Below are positions 21,767 through 33,854 of a DNA stretch of 64,000 nucleotides, piece by piece (positions within the stretch are counted from its first letter, which is position 1; every line of letters begins with the position of its first letter). The DNA is from Cocos nucifera (Eukaryota > Streptophyta > Magnoliopsida > Arecales > Arecaceae), in contig QRFJ01002099.1 of NCBI GenBank assembly GCA_006176705.1, positions 1 to 64,000 on the forward strand. The letters run 5' to 3'. Below the pieces are notes generated by a model that saw only the letters and a program-made list of their open reading frames with translations, ran no database searches and was not told where the DNA came from. The translations under genes and the position numbers were made by a program.

Positions 21767-24445
21767 TGTCTGCGTCCAACCCATTGGCACGTATCCTGGA
21801 CACACATAGACTGACTGGACCCAATTATAAAGATTGGCTCAGGAACTACAAAATTATTTTGGGTTCGAGAAGTTAACCCATGTTTTGGACCAGGACCCTC
21901 CCACCTTACCAGCCCGTCCATCCATTGAACAGAGAGCGTCTCTGGAAAAATGGATAGACGAAGATAATAAGGCCAGATATTACATGTTGGGCTCGATGTC
22001 TGATGAGCTCCAGCGCCAACATGAAGATATCGGGACTGCTCGCCAAATGTTGGCTCACCTGCAGGAGATGTTTGGTGAACAGAGTCGCGCAGCCAAATAT
22101 CAAGTCACGAAATGACTTTTTAAGGCTAAGATGCGTGATGGGCAGTCAGTCCAAGATCACTGTCTGACAATGATCAAGGACATGGAAGAGCTTGAGAAGC
22201 TCGGTGTGAAGTTAGACTTGGACCTGCAGAACGATATTATTCTGCAATCCTTGACTGATGCATATGGGCAATTCATCATGAATTACCACATGCATAAACT
22301 TCAAAATTCCTTGGCCGAAGTTAATGAATATGCTGGTTACCGCTGAGCTTTCTATGAAAGGTTCTAAAGGCTCAGTTCTTGCTATGGAACGGACTTCTTC
22401 CAAAAGAAAGTCTTATGGAAAGAAAAAGAAGTCTGTGAAAAAGCAAAAGGTGGAAGGATCAAAGAAGAAGAAGGCAGAACCGAAGAAAAAGGCCGATGTC
22501 AAAGGAAAGTGTTTCCATTGCAACAGCGACGGCCATTGGAAGCGGAACTGCCCTACTTACCTGGCCACCCTGAAGAACAAGAAGGAAGGTCCTTCTGGAG
22601 GTATGCTCGTTATTGAGTCTAACCTTACGGTTTCTTCTGCATCCAGTTGGGTGCTTGACTCTGGTTCTAGTGCTCATCTGTGCACTTCCTATGCAGGGTC
22701 TTGAGGATAGCAGGAGGCTGAGGGATGGAGACATGATCCTACGCATCGGTAATGGAGCAAGAGTTGCTACAGTAGTCGTGGGAACATACCCTCTTCGATT
22801 ACCATCTGGTTTAGACTTAGTTTTGAAAGACTGTTATTATGTGCCTGCAGCTAGCAGGAATTTGATTTCTGTTTCATGCTTAGCACAAGAAGGCTATGTG
22901 ATCACCTTCTTTAAGGACCATTGTAACATTCTTTATGAAAGAAATAAAATTGCAAATGGTTTCCTTATTAATGGTCTTTATCAGCTACATATTGATGTAC
23001 CTATTCTAACTATCGAGCAAAACGTGAATGCCAAACGACCTAGGGATAGTCCAAACGACAGATATCTATGGCACCTGAGATTAGGTCATATAGCAGAAGA
23101 TAGGATCAACAAATTGGAGAAAAATGGGCTATTGAGTCCATTGACTTTTGAGTCATATCCAACTTGTGAATCTTGTCTTCAAGGCAAAATGACTAAACTC
23201 CCTTTTGTTGGACATGGGGAGAGGGCCACAGATCTCCTTGCCCTAGTACATACTGATGTGTGCGGCCCATTTGATGTGCCGGCTAGAGGCAATTTTGTCT
23301 ACTTCATTACCTTTACCGATGATCTGTCTAGGTATGGGTATGTGTATCTTATGAGACACAAGTCTGAAGCTTTTGAAAAGTTCAAAGAATTCAGACATGA
23401 AGTAGAAAAACAAACTGGAAAAACCCATTAAGGTTCTTCGATCAGATCGAGGAGGTGAATACCTTAGCCGGGAATTCCTAGACTATCTTAAGGAAAATGG
23501 CATAGTCTCTCAATGGACTCCACCAGGAACACCTCAACTCAACGGGGTTTCAGAATGGAGAAATCGGACTCTATTGGATATGGTTCGATCCATGATGAGC
23601 TTCACAGACCTCCCTGATTTTCTTTGGGGACATTCATTGTTAACTTCAATTCTATCTACTGAATAGGGTTCCCTCTAAAACCGTTCCTACCACACCGTAT
23701 GAGATATGGCACGGTAAGAAACCAAGTCTGAGTCATCTCAGAATTTGGGGTTGTCCGGCTCATGTCAAAAGACAACAAGCGGACAAGTTAGAGTTTAGGT
23801 CCTTTAGAGCTCGATTCATAGGATATCCTAAAGAGTCATTAGGATACTATTTCTACATTCCAGAAGACCACAATGTGATTGTGAGTCGACATGCCATCTT
23901 TCTTGAAAAATAGTTTATTCAAGATAGCGGCATTGGAAAGCAGATTAAGCTTGATGAGAAAGTCTCACAAGCAGAACGAGCTAAGGACCAATTGGAACCA
24001 AATCAGGTTGAGCCAATAAGAACACTACCTCCTCCACCTCGTAGATCGGAAAGAGTTTTCCCGTCCCCCTGAAAGATACTTAGGTATTATTTCAGAGGAA
24101 GTAGAGAAAATGTTCCTCGTAGGTAATGGTGCTCATGGTGATGATCCCAAAACCTACAACGAGGCGATATCAGATATCGACTCCGAGAAATGGCTAGAGG
24201 CAATGCAGTCAGAAATTGACTCGATGCACTCAAACCAAGTCTGGACCTTGGTAGATCCACCAGAAGGTATAGTACCTATTGGGTGTAAATGGATCTTCAA
24301 GAGAAAGATTGGTGCAGATGGGAATGTGGAGACATTCAAGGCTAGACTAGTGGCAAAAGGTTATAGTCAACGCGAAGGCATTGACTATCAGGATACCTTT
24401 TCCCCAGTGGCTATGCTAAAATCCATCCGCACATTGCTTGCTGTG
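21767..24445 (+). pseudogene. A3 gag-pol, frameshifted and truncated in RT
   Basis: Copia polyprotein. Gag starts at 21767 (MSASNPLARILDTHRL), with capsid segments LGSMSDELQRQHEDIG and the zinc knuckle CFHCNSDGHWKRNC (near 22510). Protease active site VLDSGSSAHLC (near 22650) is intact. GAG-pre-integrase and integrase follow: HLRLGH with CESCLQGK (23070-23190), THTDVCGPF-like VHTDVCGPF, FTDDLSRYG, then NGVSEWRNRTLL (near 23545). RT N-terminus WLEAMQSEIDSM to SPVAMLKSIRTLLAV ends at 24445. Breaks: frameshifts near 21862, 22320, 22690, 23425 and 23650, and stops after VTK (CGA to TGA) and after FLEK (CAG to TAG). Still the best-preserved copia frame in the window. Confidence 0.9.
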
Positions 24446-26506
24446 TTTAGATCTGATTTTAATTTTATTTTCAATTAGAAAATAAATGATTTCAGACTGT
24501 CCACATGAATGTGATCTAGATTCTAAAATCAGAAAAATTAAAAATTAAATGACTTTGGATCTAAGAACATGAAGTATGCATGACTAGTTCTAGAATAGAA
24601 TAGTTCTATAGATAGTTTTGCATGTCTTTGATTTAATTTGATTAAATCATATTTTAGATCTTCTTATTTACTTGTTTTCTGATATTATAAGTGTTATAAT
24701 AATATCTGATAAACAGTAATTAAAAATTATTTAATTTTAAATATCATATGAGATATGATAGATGCATGACTAGACTATTGTAGATAGTTCTACATAATTG
24801 TCTAGATTAGAATTTATTTTGATTAGATCAATTTAAATCTAATTTTTCAGATTATTATGTGTAATTTAGATCTAAAAACATGCATGAATGTATACATGAG
24901 ATGTATGCAAAATATGCCTTGATTAGAATCTAAAATTTGTATATGAGATATAATGATATAGATCTATAACTGTTTGTTAGATTTACATGTTTCCTGATTA
25001 AGGCGTTCCTCTTGGCCGTCCGGTCATAAGAACGAAGAAGGGTTTAAAGGCCCTCTCTTCCCATTCCGATGGGGTGTTCTTATGACGTGTTAGGGGTGTT
25101 GCGTGTTCGTCCTTAATCAGAACCCAAACCTTACTTCTGCAAAACCCTAGATCCTGACCCTAGGATTTATTGTGCATATTTGTTTATGAACCCAACTTAA
25201 TTAAGAATTAAGTTTATGATATCAAATTAGGTCTTAAAATTAGGAATTTCAGGATCTAAGACATATTCATAATTTACTGGGTTTTTCGGGCTTGGTAAGC
25301 TCAATTAGGTCTAAGGGTTGACAAACCGAATCAAGAGTTGGTTAGATGGGATCAACAATGCTTAAATTGTACCACAGCCTAATAGGATTAAGTCTGGGTC
25401 AAGATCGAGTCACGATCAGCAAGACCTAATTAGGCTCAGAGGTTAGAGTCTAGATTATAGGCTAACCCAATTGGTTCTGACTCAACAATTTGGGTTCTAA
25501 GATAAGTTTGGCACAAATGACCGACTGGTTTTTTAATTGGAAGCTACTCGACCTGAATGCATTCTTGTGCGAGTTAACGGCAATATCCTTCCACCGATCT
25601 CACTTACCTGGCCATATCTGTTATACAGTTCTGATCTGAGGTGTCAAAATAATCCGAGCTGACCCATGCACTAGGTTAGTCAATAATTATATATGACTTA
25701 AGCCAAGTCTAGCTTTAATGAGCCTGATATCAAATATCTCCCTAAGAAAAAGATTAAGTTCCGAGGTCTTCCACCATTGTAGACGTGCGGGCCCCTTCCC
25801 GGGTTGATTGTTCTCTCGGTCTGGATAACAGTGGCTCAGTTGCACCGGAAGACGCAACCATGTCTATTAGGCATTGGATGCTATGGGCTGGAGGATGAGT
25901 TTGGGCTCAATATTCCGGATACGGTGAGAGACCCATTAGGAACCCAGTCTATGCAAATGGTGGGTCTGCTAACTTAATAAGGAGTGGATCAATATTCCGG
26001 ATACGGTGAGATTCTGAATTAGAGGACCAAGTTTGGGTGCACCATGATTAGAGAATCATTGAACAAGAGTTGTTCACTCATTGGCTAACCCATCACCAAT
26101 TATAACTGTTAGGTGAGGTGATGAGTCAGTTGTGTGAGACCGCCACACCCACTAGAAATCATCAATCGTGGAGATTTTCGCATCTCTACAGAGGGAGTAT
26201 AGGGATCCGAGAAAATAGTGGGAGCTAATTTGTTTAAAAATAAATTCCCTAAACAAAATTGGTCAAGTCAAAATTACAATATCTAAACTAAAATCTTTGA
26301 CTCTCTACAGAAAAATGTCTGCATCCAACCACTGGCACGTATCCTAGACACACATAGACTGACTGGACCCAATTATAAAGATTGGCTCAGGAACTATAAA
26401 ATTATTTTGGGTTCCGAGAAGTTAACACATATTTTAAGACCAGGACCCTCCACTCCTACCACGCTCGTCTCCTCAACTCCACCTGACGACACCATAGCGC
26501 CTGTTC
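24446..26506 (+). repeat. Duplicate of A leader and gag start inside A3
   Basis: From 24446 the sequence leaves RT and repeats 19918 onward (leader, inverted repeat at 24994-25120, gag start near 26315) up to about 26445, then a scrambled stretch of some 55 bases. Compared with 19918-21900 it carries 1-2 base insertions and deletions every few dozen bases, unlike the rest of the window, where substitutions prevail. Confidence 0.85.
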
Positions 26507-27228
26507 TACTAAGAATCCAGTTTGACTGGTCTTAGGTGCCCTCTAAGGAGGAATCCAGGGGTCTCTATTCCAACCAATCAGATTTAGATCTGATTTCACA
26601 AAGGGTTGTGATTGGTTGAGAGGAAGAGGAGTTGGATCACAAGAGGTCTATAAATAAGACCCTGCGCCCAACCCTAATCCTAAGTGAATTCAATAGAGAT
26701 TTCCCACGCCCAAGGCTGCCTCTCCCCTCCTTCTCCATGCCATACTCTCTTCTCCCCTTGCTCTCCACGTCCAAAAGTGTTTTGGACTTAGTTTGGTGCA
26801 ATTCAGATCAAGGAAAGGCGATCAAAAGCAAGAAGGCTGCGCTGCTGCAAAAGGACGACTGCAGATCTTCAAAAGAGTTTTGAGATCCTCCAGATAGATC
26901 CAGATCTGATTTTTGGAGGTGTGATAGAGAAGAAGAGGTTCTCCAGATCCAACCCGAGTGGATACCGGTAGAGGCCAGGCGCTTGCGTGGCTAAGATCCA
27001 GAACCTTCCGCTGCAATCAGGATCATTTACAGGGTAATAGGATTACCCAAATCAGGTAAATTGAATTTGATTTAATTTATCTTGTTTTATTTTATTTATT
27101 AAAATAATAAGAATCAGATCAGAAACATATCAAGATCTGATTGAGATCAAGAGAAAATTTTTGAAATATATCTCTTGATCTAATCAGATCTGGACGAACC
27201 TGGACCGGGAAATCTGGATTTTCCTTCA
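26507..27228 (+). repeat. A3 3' LTR, truncated to its last 720 bp
   Basis: Matches 19157-19887 up to the terminus TCCTTCA, which is followed by the TSD CTCTC. The first 1.55 kb of LTR (most of U3) is missing. It is nearly identical to the 5' LTR apart from a few single-base deletions. Confidence 0.9.
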
Positions 27229-27233
27229 CTCTC
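27229..27233. repeat. Right TSD of copia A3 (CTCTC)
   Basis: Identical to 17602-17606. Confidence 0.9.
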
Positions 27234-28295
27234 AAACTGTTCGACTAAGTCTAGATCAGCTTCATAAACTTTTTTCTCAATATTTTCTAAAGTTTTCTCT
27301 TTTAATTCTTCCATAAAAAATGATCGGTTGGGATATTGTGCAGCAAAATGACCGTAACCATGGCACTTGAAGCAGTGGGATCGAGAACTACTTTCCTTAG
27401 ATAACTCTCCTACAACTCTTTTTTCTTTATCTTCTTTTCTCATAATAAGATTTATAGGTGGAGGTCCATTATTAGGAGTCTGGATAGTATTGGGTCTCGA
27501 TCCAGAAGGAGTTACTCGGCAAGGTTCAAGATGACGGATGATCGAATACCTAAAAAATCTCTCAAAGTCTAGGGCAAGTTGATAAGCTTGTTTAAATGTG
27601 GTTACCTCTCTCAAAAAGAGCTCATGCTGGATATCTTTTCGTAATCCAGCTCTAAATCTAGACAAGGTAACAACCCTATCTTCAGTTACTCCATATCTCA
27701 TAAGGTACTCATCAAATCTCGTGATGTACTCTGTGACTGATCTATTTTCTTGAGTAAGTCTCTGTCACTGATCTAAAAGTTTTTGTTGGTAGGAGGTGGG
27801 GAGGTATTTTTCTCTGAGTTTCTCCTTCATTTCATCCTAGGTTTCTATCAGATCTTGTCTTCTCTAATTGAGAAGATGTTCAACACTTTTCCAATAAAAT
27901 CGAGCTTGTCTAATCAACTTCATCCTAGCAAACCTAACTCTTCTTGCTTCAAACATTTCATACCATCCAAAATAGTGGTCCATGCTCGATTTCCAATCTA
28001 GGTACTCTCTCGGATCTAGACAACCATCAAAACTTAGGACTTCGATCTTTACATTCCTAAGAACATGCTCATCCTGATCGAACTAGTTATGATGAGGTCA
28101 TGCTGCTATAGGTCGATCTAGGTCGAGGTTCCTTCTTCTCTATCCCATAGGTAGTTGGGGAGACTCAAGTTCAGATTGTCTTTGCCTAGCTTATTCTAGT
28201 ACTGTTATTCTTTCACTCATGATTTTCATAAAATCTTTTATATCATCAAACTTCTCAGTCAGGGCATTAATGATGGCTGTTGTATTGGGATCCAT
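27229..28295 (-). pseudogene. E gag with zinc knuckle
   Basis: Gypsy Gag on the minus strand. ATG at 28295 gives MDPNTTAIINALTEKFDDIK, followed by stops (CAA to TAA among them), then the capsid region VLSFDGCLDPREYLDWKSSM and WYEMFEARRVRFARMKL (near 27990). A long open stretch follows: MRYGVTEDRVVTLSRFRAGL, FLREVTTFKQAYQLALDFE (27700-27560), and the zinc knuckle CFKCHGYGHFAAQYP (near 27365; the last Cys is Tyr). The frame reaches the A3 insertion at 27229 and continues in phase on the other side at 17606. Confidence 0.9.
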
Positions 28296-28489
28296 GTTGG
28301 TATTGGGTGAGAAAGTAGGACGTTGGTACTGGATACCTGATCTAGTGGTCATGCAAGTCTAGGTGCAGGAATAAGATGAAGTAAAAAGAAAAAAAAATAC
28401 TGAAAAGTAAATTATGAAATTTAAATTATGAAAATTTAACTTGCAGAAATTTTAAATTATAGAATTTAAACTAAAATCCTAACCAATCC

Positions 28490-28502
28490 GGCTCTGATAC
28501 CA
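28490..28502 (-). other. E primer binding site
   Basis: The minus strand reads TGGTATCAGAGCC, three bases from the 5' LTR end; tRNA-Met type. Confidence 0.85.
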
Positions 28503-28505
28503 AAT

Positions 28506-29902
28506 TGATGCAGGACAACTTAAAAAAAAAAGAAAAGAAAACACAAAGCTTCCTTCCATTCGTCAACAACAAATCACGTCCGACCGTGGCACATTATTCT
28601 CAGGACAGACAGTATAATTACTTATATTCTACTCAGGAGGCATGACTGATTGACATGGGACCAAAGCATGATCAATCTAAATGATGCTGATGAATGCCAT
28701 TTTAGAGATCAGTAAATAATTAGTAATAATAAAGTAAATAGATAGATAGCATAAATTAAACATGCTCATGAATAATTATAAAAAGAAAAATATAAATGGA
28801 ATGAAGGATAGCAAGAAATTAAGCCCACAAGAAATCTAAAAAATGATAAGAAGAATTCGGATCGTGGTAATTAAGGAACTATCCTGATTAGGGCTCTTAA
28901 TCTTTTAACCAAGCTGATCTATCGATAAAGAACTAGATCTTTACCAACATCAGATCTAAAAATAAATAAGTAAAAAAATCAAAGATCAGTTGAGAAGAAA
29001 CAAAGGTCTTTGTCAATGTTTGATCTGTAGAATAATAGATCACTCTTTCTCTCTCTACATGATAGATAAAAATCTTGGAGGAGACAGATCTTCTTTTGGT
29101 GGAACAGGCTTATGTAGATAGATGGTGAAGACGAATTAGGATCGTAGGAATACTGAATCTTAAGAAAATGAAGATTAAAGAGATAGAAAAAGGTGAGCCT
29201 CACACCCTCCCCTCGTGGGGCGATTTTGGGTCTCACACCCTCTCCCTCTCGGAGCGACCAACATAAGTATTTGTGGGAATTATAAATTGATTCATTCATT
29301 CATTCATTGTCTCATTCATGAAAGATATATGGGTTTATATAGGATCCTAGGGGTCCTATTTCTTTAGGAATCCTATTTTCTTTACAAGAAAAAATCAACC
29401 CTCCCAACAAAAAAGTAAAACATTATGTATGCTTTTTAAATACAATAATATATCATATCTATCTTTTATGAAACCATAGGGAAGAAATCAGCCTTTTAAC
29501 AAAATAAGTAAGAAATCAAGAACTCTTAAGGAATCCTAGGGAAGAAAAAAAATTTCATGTGGGCGCTTGATGCCTGGCATAACTTGGCATGAAGATCCTT
29601 GGGCTTGGCACATGCTGGCGTGTGTATTTCCTTCCTGAGCGTGTGGAGGGTGGTGGCTCTAAAGATGACATGGACCAAGCTTGCTTCTTTATGATGGTCT
29701 TTTTCCAAATAAGGCTCAATCCAAAATAAATCCAAGTATGGTCCTATGGACCCAAAACTAAATGCATCAAAAAGAACTAATTGATTAAATCAAAAGGACT
29801 AGAACAAAATAACTGAAGTAGAGTTATTCTAATATGACTTCTTCAATCCAAATTGAATCTAAATTATGCTGCTGACTTCTATTAGCTCTGGTGTCCATAC
29901 CA
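28506..29902 (-). repeat. E 5' LTR (1397 bp)
   Basis: Plus strand TGATGCAGG to CATACCA; partner of 14889-16254. TATA box at 29334-29341 on the minus strand. The open frames 28979-29299 and 29526-29735 are chance frames in the LTR. Confidence 0.9.
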
Positions 29903-29907
29903 GGAGT
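29903..29907. repeat. Right TSD of gypsy E (GGAGT)
   Basis: Identical to 14884-14888; sequence continues with B1 pol. Confidence 0.9.
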
Positions 29908-31160
29908 TCCTTAAAGAAAGAATTGATGCCTGTCAAGTTAAACTTAAAAAAGTTTAACTGGTAGAAAATAAACTAACATAATCTAGTAGACCTATAGAAC
30001 CAGATTTAATCAGATCAAATCCGAAGCCCATTAAAGTAGCACCTTTAAGGAGATCGATAGAGTACCACATTAGCTAGACAGATACTATGGTATCTAGGTC
30101 TGGGATGGTGATCCCGTTGAGTTCAATTAGAACAACAAGGATCCGATCATCTATAGGGATGCAATGCAGTGCTCTAACTCTGAGTAGTGGCTTGGAGCCA
30201 TTAATCCAAATTGAAGTCCATGGAAATCAATAGTGTGTGGACACTAGTTGATTCATCAGAATGGATAAAACTTATTGGGTGTGAATGAATTTTCAAAAGG
30301 ATTAGAGTAGCACGGACAGAAAGGTAGGAACCTATAAAGCCCATTTGACTATCATCTTAGAGTTCAAACATACGTTTTGAACGTATGTCTTTGTTATGAA
30401 TAAAGATAAACCCTGCATTTGTAATTGGATATAATATTCTGTAGTGTTATTACTTGTGTTGTCTATGGATGAAATTCTCTTAATCAAAAATGACATTCCA
30501 GTATTGCAAGGAATAAAGATTTGACTATCATCTAATTTCTTCATGTTCAAAATTAGATATGGTGTACTCACTAAAGATAATGAGCAGATCTCAGTCTGAT
30601 CTAAGTGAGAACTACTAGAAGATTGTATAGACAATCCTTAAATATTTGAAAAATACTAAGGTCCAGTGACTCAAATATAGAGATACTGACTTAAAACTTG
30701 TGGGTGTTTTGATTCTAATTTTTAGTCAGATCAAGATGATAGCAAGAGAGTATCGGGTCATACCCTAATTGTAGGAGTAATCTATTGAAAAGGTTCTAAG
30801 CAGGATACTATAGAATATTCGTTAGTGATGTAGAGTACATCATGGCATATGATGCTGCCATGTAAGCTGTGTAGTTACTGAGGTTCATTAGCAGGTTGGG
30901 AGTAGCACCCTCCATCGATGGTTTAATCTGATCATAGCATTGAAGCCATAGCTCAGGATAAAAATTGAAGGACCAGCATATTCTGCATCACTATCATCTT
31001 TGATTTTAGATTAGGGTGACGTCGATTTTTGAAAGATCGATGAAAAAGAAGAACTTGATCGACCCATTTGCTAAGGCCTCAGAACTAAAGAGTTCTACGA
31101 ACTCAAGTAGAAGATAGAATATTTGATATCATTTTGATTAGCTTTAGTCCAAGTGGGAGT
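29908..31160 (+). pseudogene. B1 RT and RNase H remnant plus polypurine tract
   Basis: Degenerate translation shows the RT entry (KWLGAI/NQVDTS-like region near 30185, then KPI/GCEWIFKRI near 30275 and TYKAHLT near 30330), a jump, the end of the RT palm (NKDKPC, then LLLVLSMDEILLI in place of LYVDDILLI near 30460), RNase H pieces (VEYIMAYDAAM near 30835, LGVAPSIDG near 30900, IDPFAKASE near 31055), and the polypurine tract AAGTGGGAGT at 31151-31160. The RT middle is absent here and at the same place in B2. Confidence 0.7.
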
Positions 31161-32814
31161 TATTAGAAAATGTATCCTAAAGTCAATCATCTAAGTGGTA
31201 GATGATTGAAATTAGTATATGAATTATCTAATAATAATAGTTATTTGGCTAGTTCATCATAAAAGTTCTATCTTTCTTAAATAAACTTCTAAATTATGAT
31301 GAAGTCCTTAGAACCACAATCAATTGATAAAGAAGGATTTATCAGATGGTTCTTAAACTGTTCATGATCAAATGATAAGTTATTAATAAGGATGATAACT
31401 TATCAAGTGTAGGTTGCTATATGTCATATGCGTTAGTTGTCCTCACAATCAAATGGTGTGGAGATACTGGTATGGCATCCAGATGAGATGTAGGAGTACA
31501 TCTACACTGAACATGATCAATGTAGCACTCTACTATCAAGAGTAGCTAGCTAAAGCCAATGGGTATAAGTGTCCCTCCGACCTGAGATCATCATAGTGAC
31601 TTGCAAGCAACTCACTGTACTTTGGTGCTGGACTGTCTGTATTTCTAATATAGGTTCGAAGAATTTTTGGGTATAGTCAAGTACTTGTAGAGTCGGTGTG
31701 TGAGTCAAGATGGGATTGACCACTCTTGATTAACTTTAGGAAAAGAATGACTCGTTATATTTCAATTTAGCAAAACGTAGGCCTAGGTAATCCTCGTAAG
31801 GAGTCATGGAATTTGAAAATTTTTGAGACATAATAGAGATAACTTGTATGAGTGTTGACAACATACTCGAAGTCGTCTTGAGCATTATTAATCAAAGGAA
31901 TGAATTATATGATAATTATGAGTCAGGATTCTAAGAATATTGCTTTGCAAACATTCGATCTATCCGGACATCGCGAATCATTGCTAGCTGGTCACTTCAA
32001 CTAGTACAAAAATTGATTTCTGTGCTACCGACTTAGGTTCAAACCTATGGGGTCATACAAATAAAATGTTATAATCTGATCAGATGGTTAGTCGATGATT
32101 GAGAATCGTTCTAAGGTCAAACAATCAATGCGATTGATGTTTGACCTAATGCAAGTATTGTAGGATGATTGATTAGCAATTAGATTGCTAATTAGCTCAA
32201 TTTGATGGAACAATTAGGTTGAGATCAAGTCTAATTGAATTATATTTAATTATAATTGATTTGAACTTAATTTAATTAAGTCTAATTGGTTTATTGGATA
32301 AGCCAATTGCAAGAAAAAATAAGTTCTTATTCGACTAGAACTTGATTGTACCTAATTTCTAATTTAATTAAAAATTAAATTAAATTTAAATATAATTTAA
32401 TTAAATTTATAATTAGATTAGAATTATTTATTAATTAGGTTTACTCAAATCTAATTTAAATGAGATTTAAATTATTTTTAAGATGGCTTTGATCTAGTTA
32501 AAATAGGAGAGTCCTAGTTAGAGTAGGACTCCTCCTTTCCTTGCGCCAAAAATTTTCATGCCCACACTTTATTTTCAAAAGTTAACATGACTTTTTCCCA
32601 TGCCTAAGAATCCTCTCCATGCCCCTTAATCTGATGGTTTTGATTAGTTTTTGAATTGGTCAAAACTTGCAATTGATTGTGTCTTGGTTTTCTTTTAAAA
32701 GAGTCCTAAGAATCCAAAACACTTCTCTCTTCTTTGCAGATTTATTTCTTATGCTTCCTATTTTTGGTCACCATTTTTCTTCTCATTTTGTGTGATGGTT
32801 TTAGGTTCTCCATG

Positions 32815-32822
32815 TATAAAAA
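32815..32822 (+). promoter_or_regulatory. TATA box of B1 3' LTR
   Basis: TATAAAAA within ATGTATAAAAAGTCTGG. In B2 the same site is weakened to GCAATAAAAGG. It places the hairpin array in the transcribed R/U5 part. Confidence 0.6.
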
Positions 32823-33197
32823 GTCTGGGGAGGTGTCTAAGAGTTGGACGGCCCCCTAATCTCCTCTTAGTTTCCTTGTTTGACTAGATCAGAAAGGTAA
32901 GAGAAAAACTATTTTCTCTTAGAGATTTATTTCTAACCCTTTTTTATTTATTTTTATAATTTTTATATGATAAAAAATTGAAAGAGAGAGGAAGAGGGCA
33001 TGGGGATCTATGCTCCAAGGTGTTGGGGCACGGTGATCATCTTTGGACATGATCTGATCATGTCCTGATGAGAGAAAAAGAAGAGAAGAATGTCTTCTCT
33101 TAGGATTTTTTTGAGAACCCTTCTTCTCCATATTTTTGTGAGATTTTTCTATGAAAAAAATTAGAGAGTGTTAGATCTAAAAATATGAAAAAAATCT

Positions 33198-33286
33198 AGA
33201 GGAGAAGGTCTCCTCTTATCCTAGCATAGAGATGTTTTCAGGACATCAATCATTGATGTCCTGAAAGAGAAGATTTGTCTTCTCTT
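33198..33286 (+). promoter_or_regulatory. Hairpin cluster in B1 3' LTR
   Basis: Three perfect hairpins: AGAGGAGA/TCTCCTCT (33198-33216), GGACATCAA/TTGATGTCC (33241-33261) and AAGAGAAGA/TCTTCTCTT (33265-33286). Equivalent pairs occur in every B LTR with paired base changes. Confidence 0.6.
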
Positions 33287-33854
33287 AGGCCTTTTTTTTC
33301 CATATGTTTTTATTTCTATTTTTTGGAAGATCCAAGAATTGGATTTCTCCCTTATTCCTCCTCTGATTCTTCATCTCTTGGAGTGTCCAAGAGATTAGAA
33401 GAGTAATTTTTTGATTAACCATCAGGAGGAATCCGCGAGAAGCTAGTACTTCAAGCGGATCTTCATTCGACGAACCATCAATTTATGTTGCAACCTCGTG
33501 TAGACTTTCTGTAGAGGTCGGACACATATACGGCTCCAAAAGCAATAACAAAAATCAACCATGGAGTTCTTAACCCATACGAAGGTAAGAGATTTGATCT
33601 CTTCTCTCACCTAGATGCGATCTAGGATTTAGATCTAAAATTATTCTAGATCTAGGGTATTGATTTGATCAATACCAAAATATTTATTTTTAGATTTAAG
33701 AATGCATTATGACATGTTATGGGTCCTAGATGTAGGATTTAGTAATTAGATTACATGCTTTTGTAGATTAAATAGTTTAATCTGCATCTTTCGCTGTATT
33801 TTATTTCGAAAAGGTTTTGAAATTCAAGCATGAAATCCTGCATATTTTCCATCA

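Larger units (their letters stand above)
17607..27228 (+). mobile_element. Copia element A3, rearranged in its 3' half
   Basis: Plus-strand family A element with perfect CTCTC duplications. Order: complete 5' LTR 17607-19887, primer binding site, leader, gag-protease-integrase-RT start 21767-24445, then a second copy of leader plus gag start 24446-26506, then only the last third of an LTR 26507-27228. RT core, RNase H, polypurine tract and LTR U3 are missing. It lies inside E exactly between gag and protease. Confidence 0.9.
14889..29902 (-). mobile_element. Gypsy chromovirus E, internally deleted, split by copia A3
   Basis: Minus-strand Ty3/gypsy element: 5' LTR 29902-28506, primer binding site 28502-28490, gag from 28295, then A3 inserted at the gag/protease junction, then protease fused to the integrase tail with chromodomain, then 3' LTR 16254-14889. 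Perfect GGAGT duplication on both sides. Without A3 the element is only about 5.4 kb because RT, RNase H and most of integrase are missing. The chromodomain places it in the chromoviruses; protease and tail wording resemble the Tekay/Del group, which is my reading and not a search result. Confidence 0.9.
10360..33854 (+). mobile_element. Copia element B1, split by gypsy E
   Basis: Plus-strand copia element: 5' LTR remnant 10360-11365 (its left part is displaced by A1 and lies outside the window), primer binding site, leader, pol remnants 13566-14888 and 29903-31150, 3' LTR 31161-33854. The 15 kb between the pol remnants is gypsy E. B2 (44347-57354) is a second copy of the same family and shows the same order without E. 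The right LTR end abuts Athila pol (element D), so B1 itself inserted into D. Confidence 0.85.
31161..33854 (+). repeat. B1 3' LTR (2694 bp)
   Basis: Starts TATTAGAAAATG after the polypurine tract and ends CATATTTTCCATCA. TATA box at 32815-32822. Downstream of it lie the hairpins 33198-33216, 33241-33261 and 33265-33286. The next bases (TCTCG) belong to Athila pol. Confidence 0.88.
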
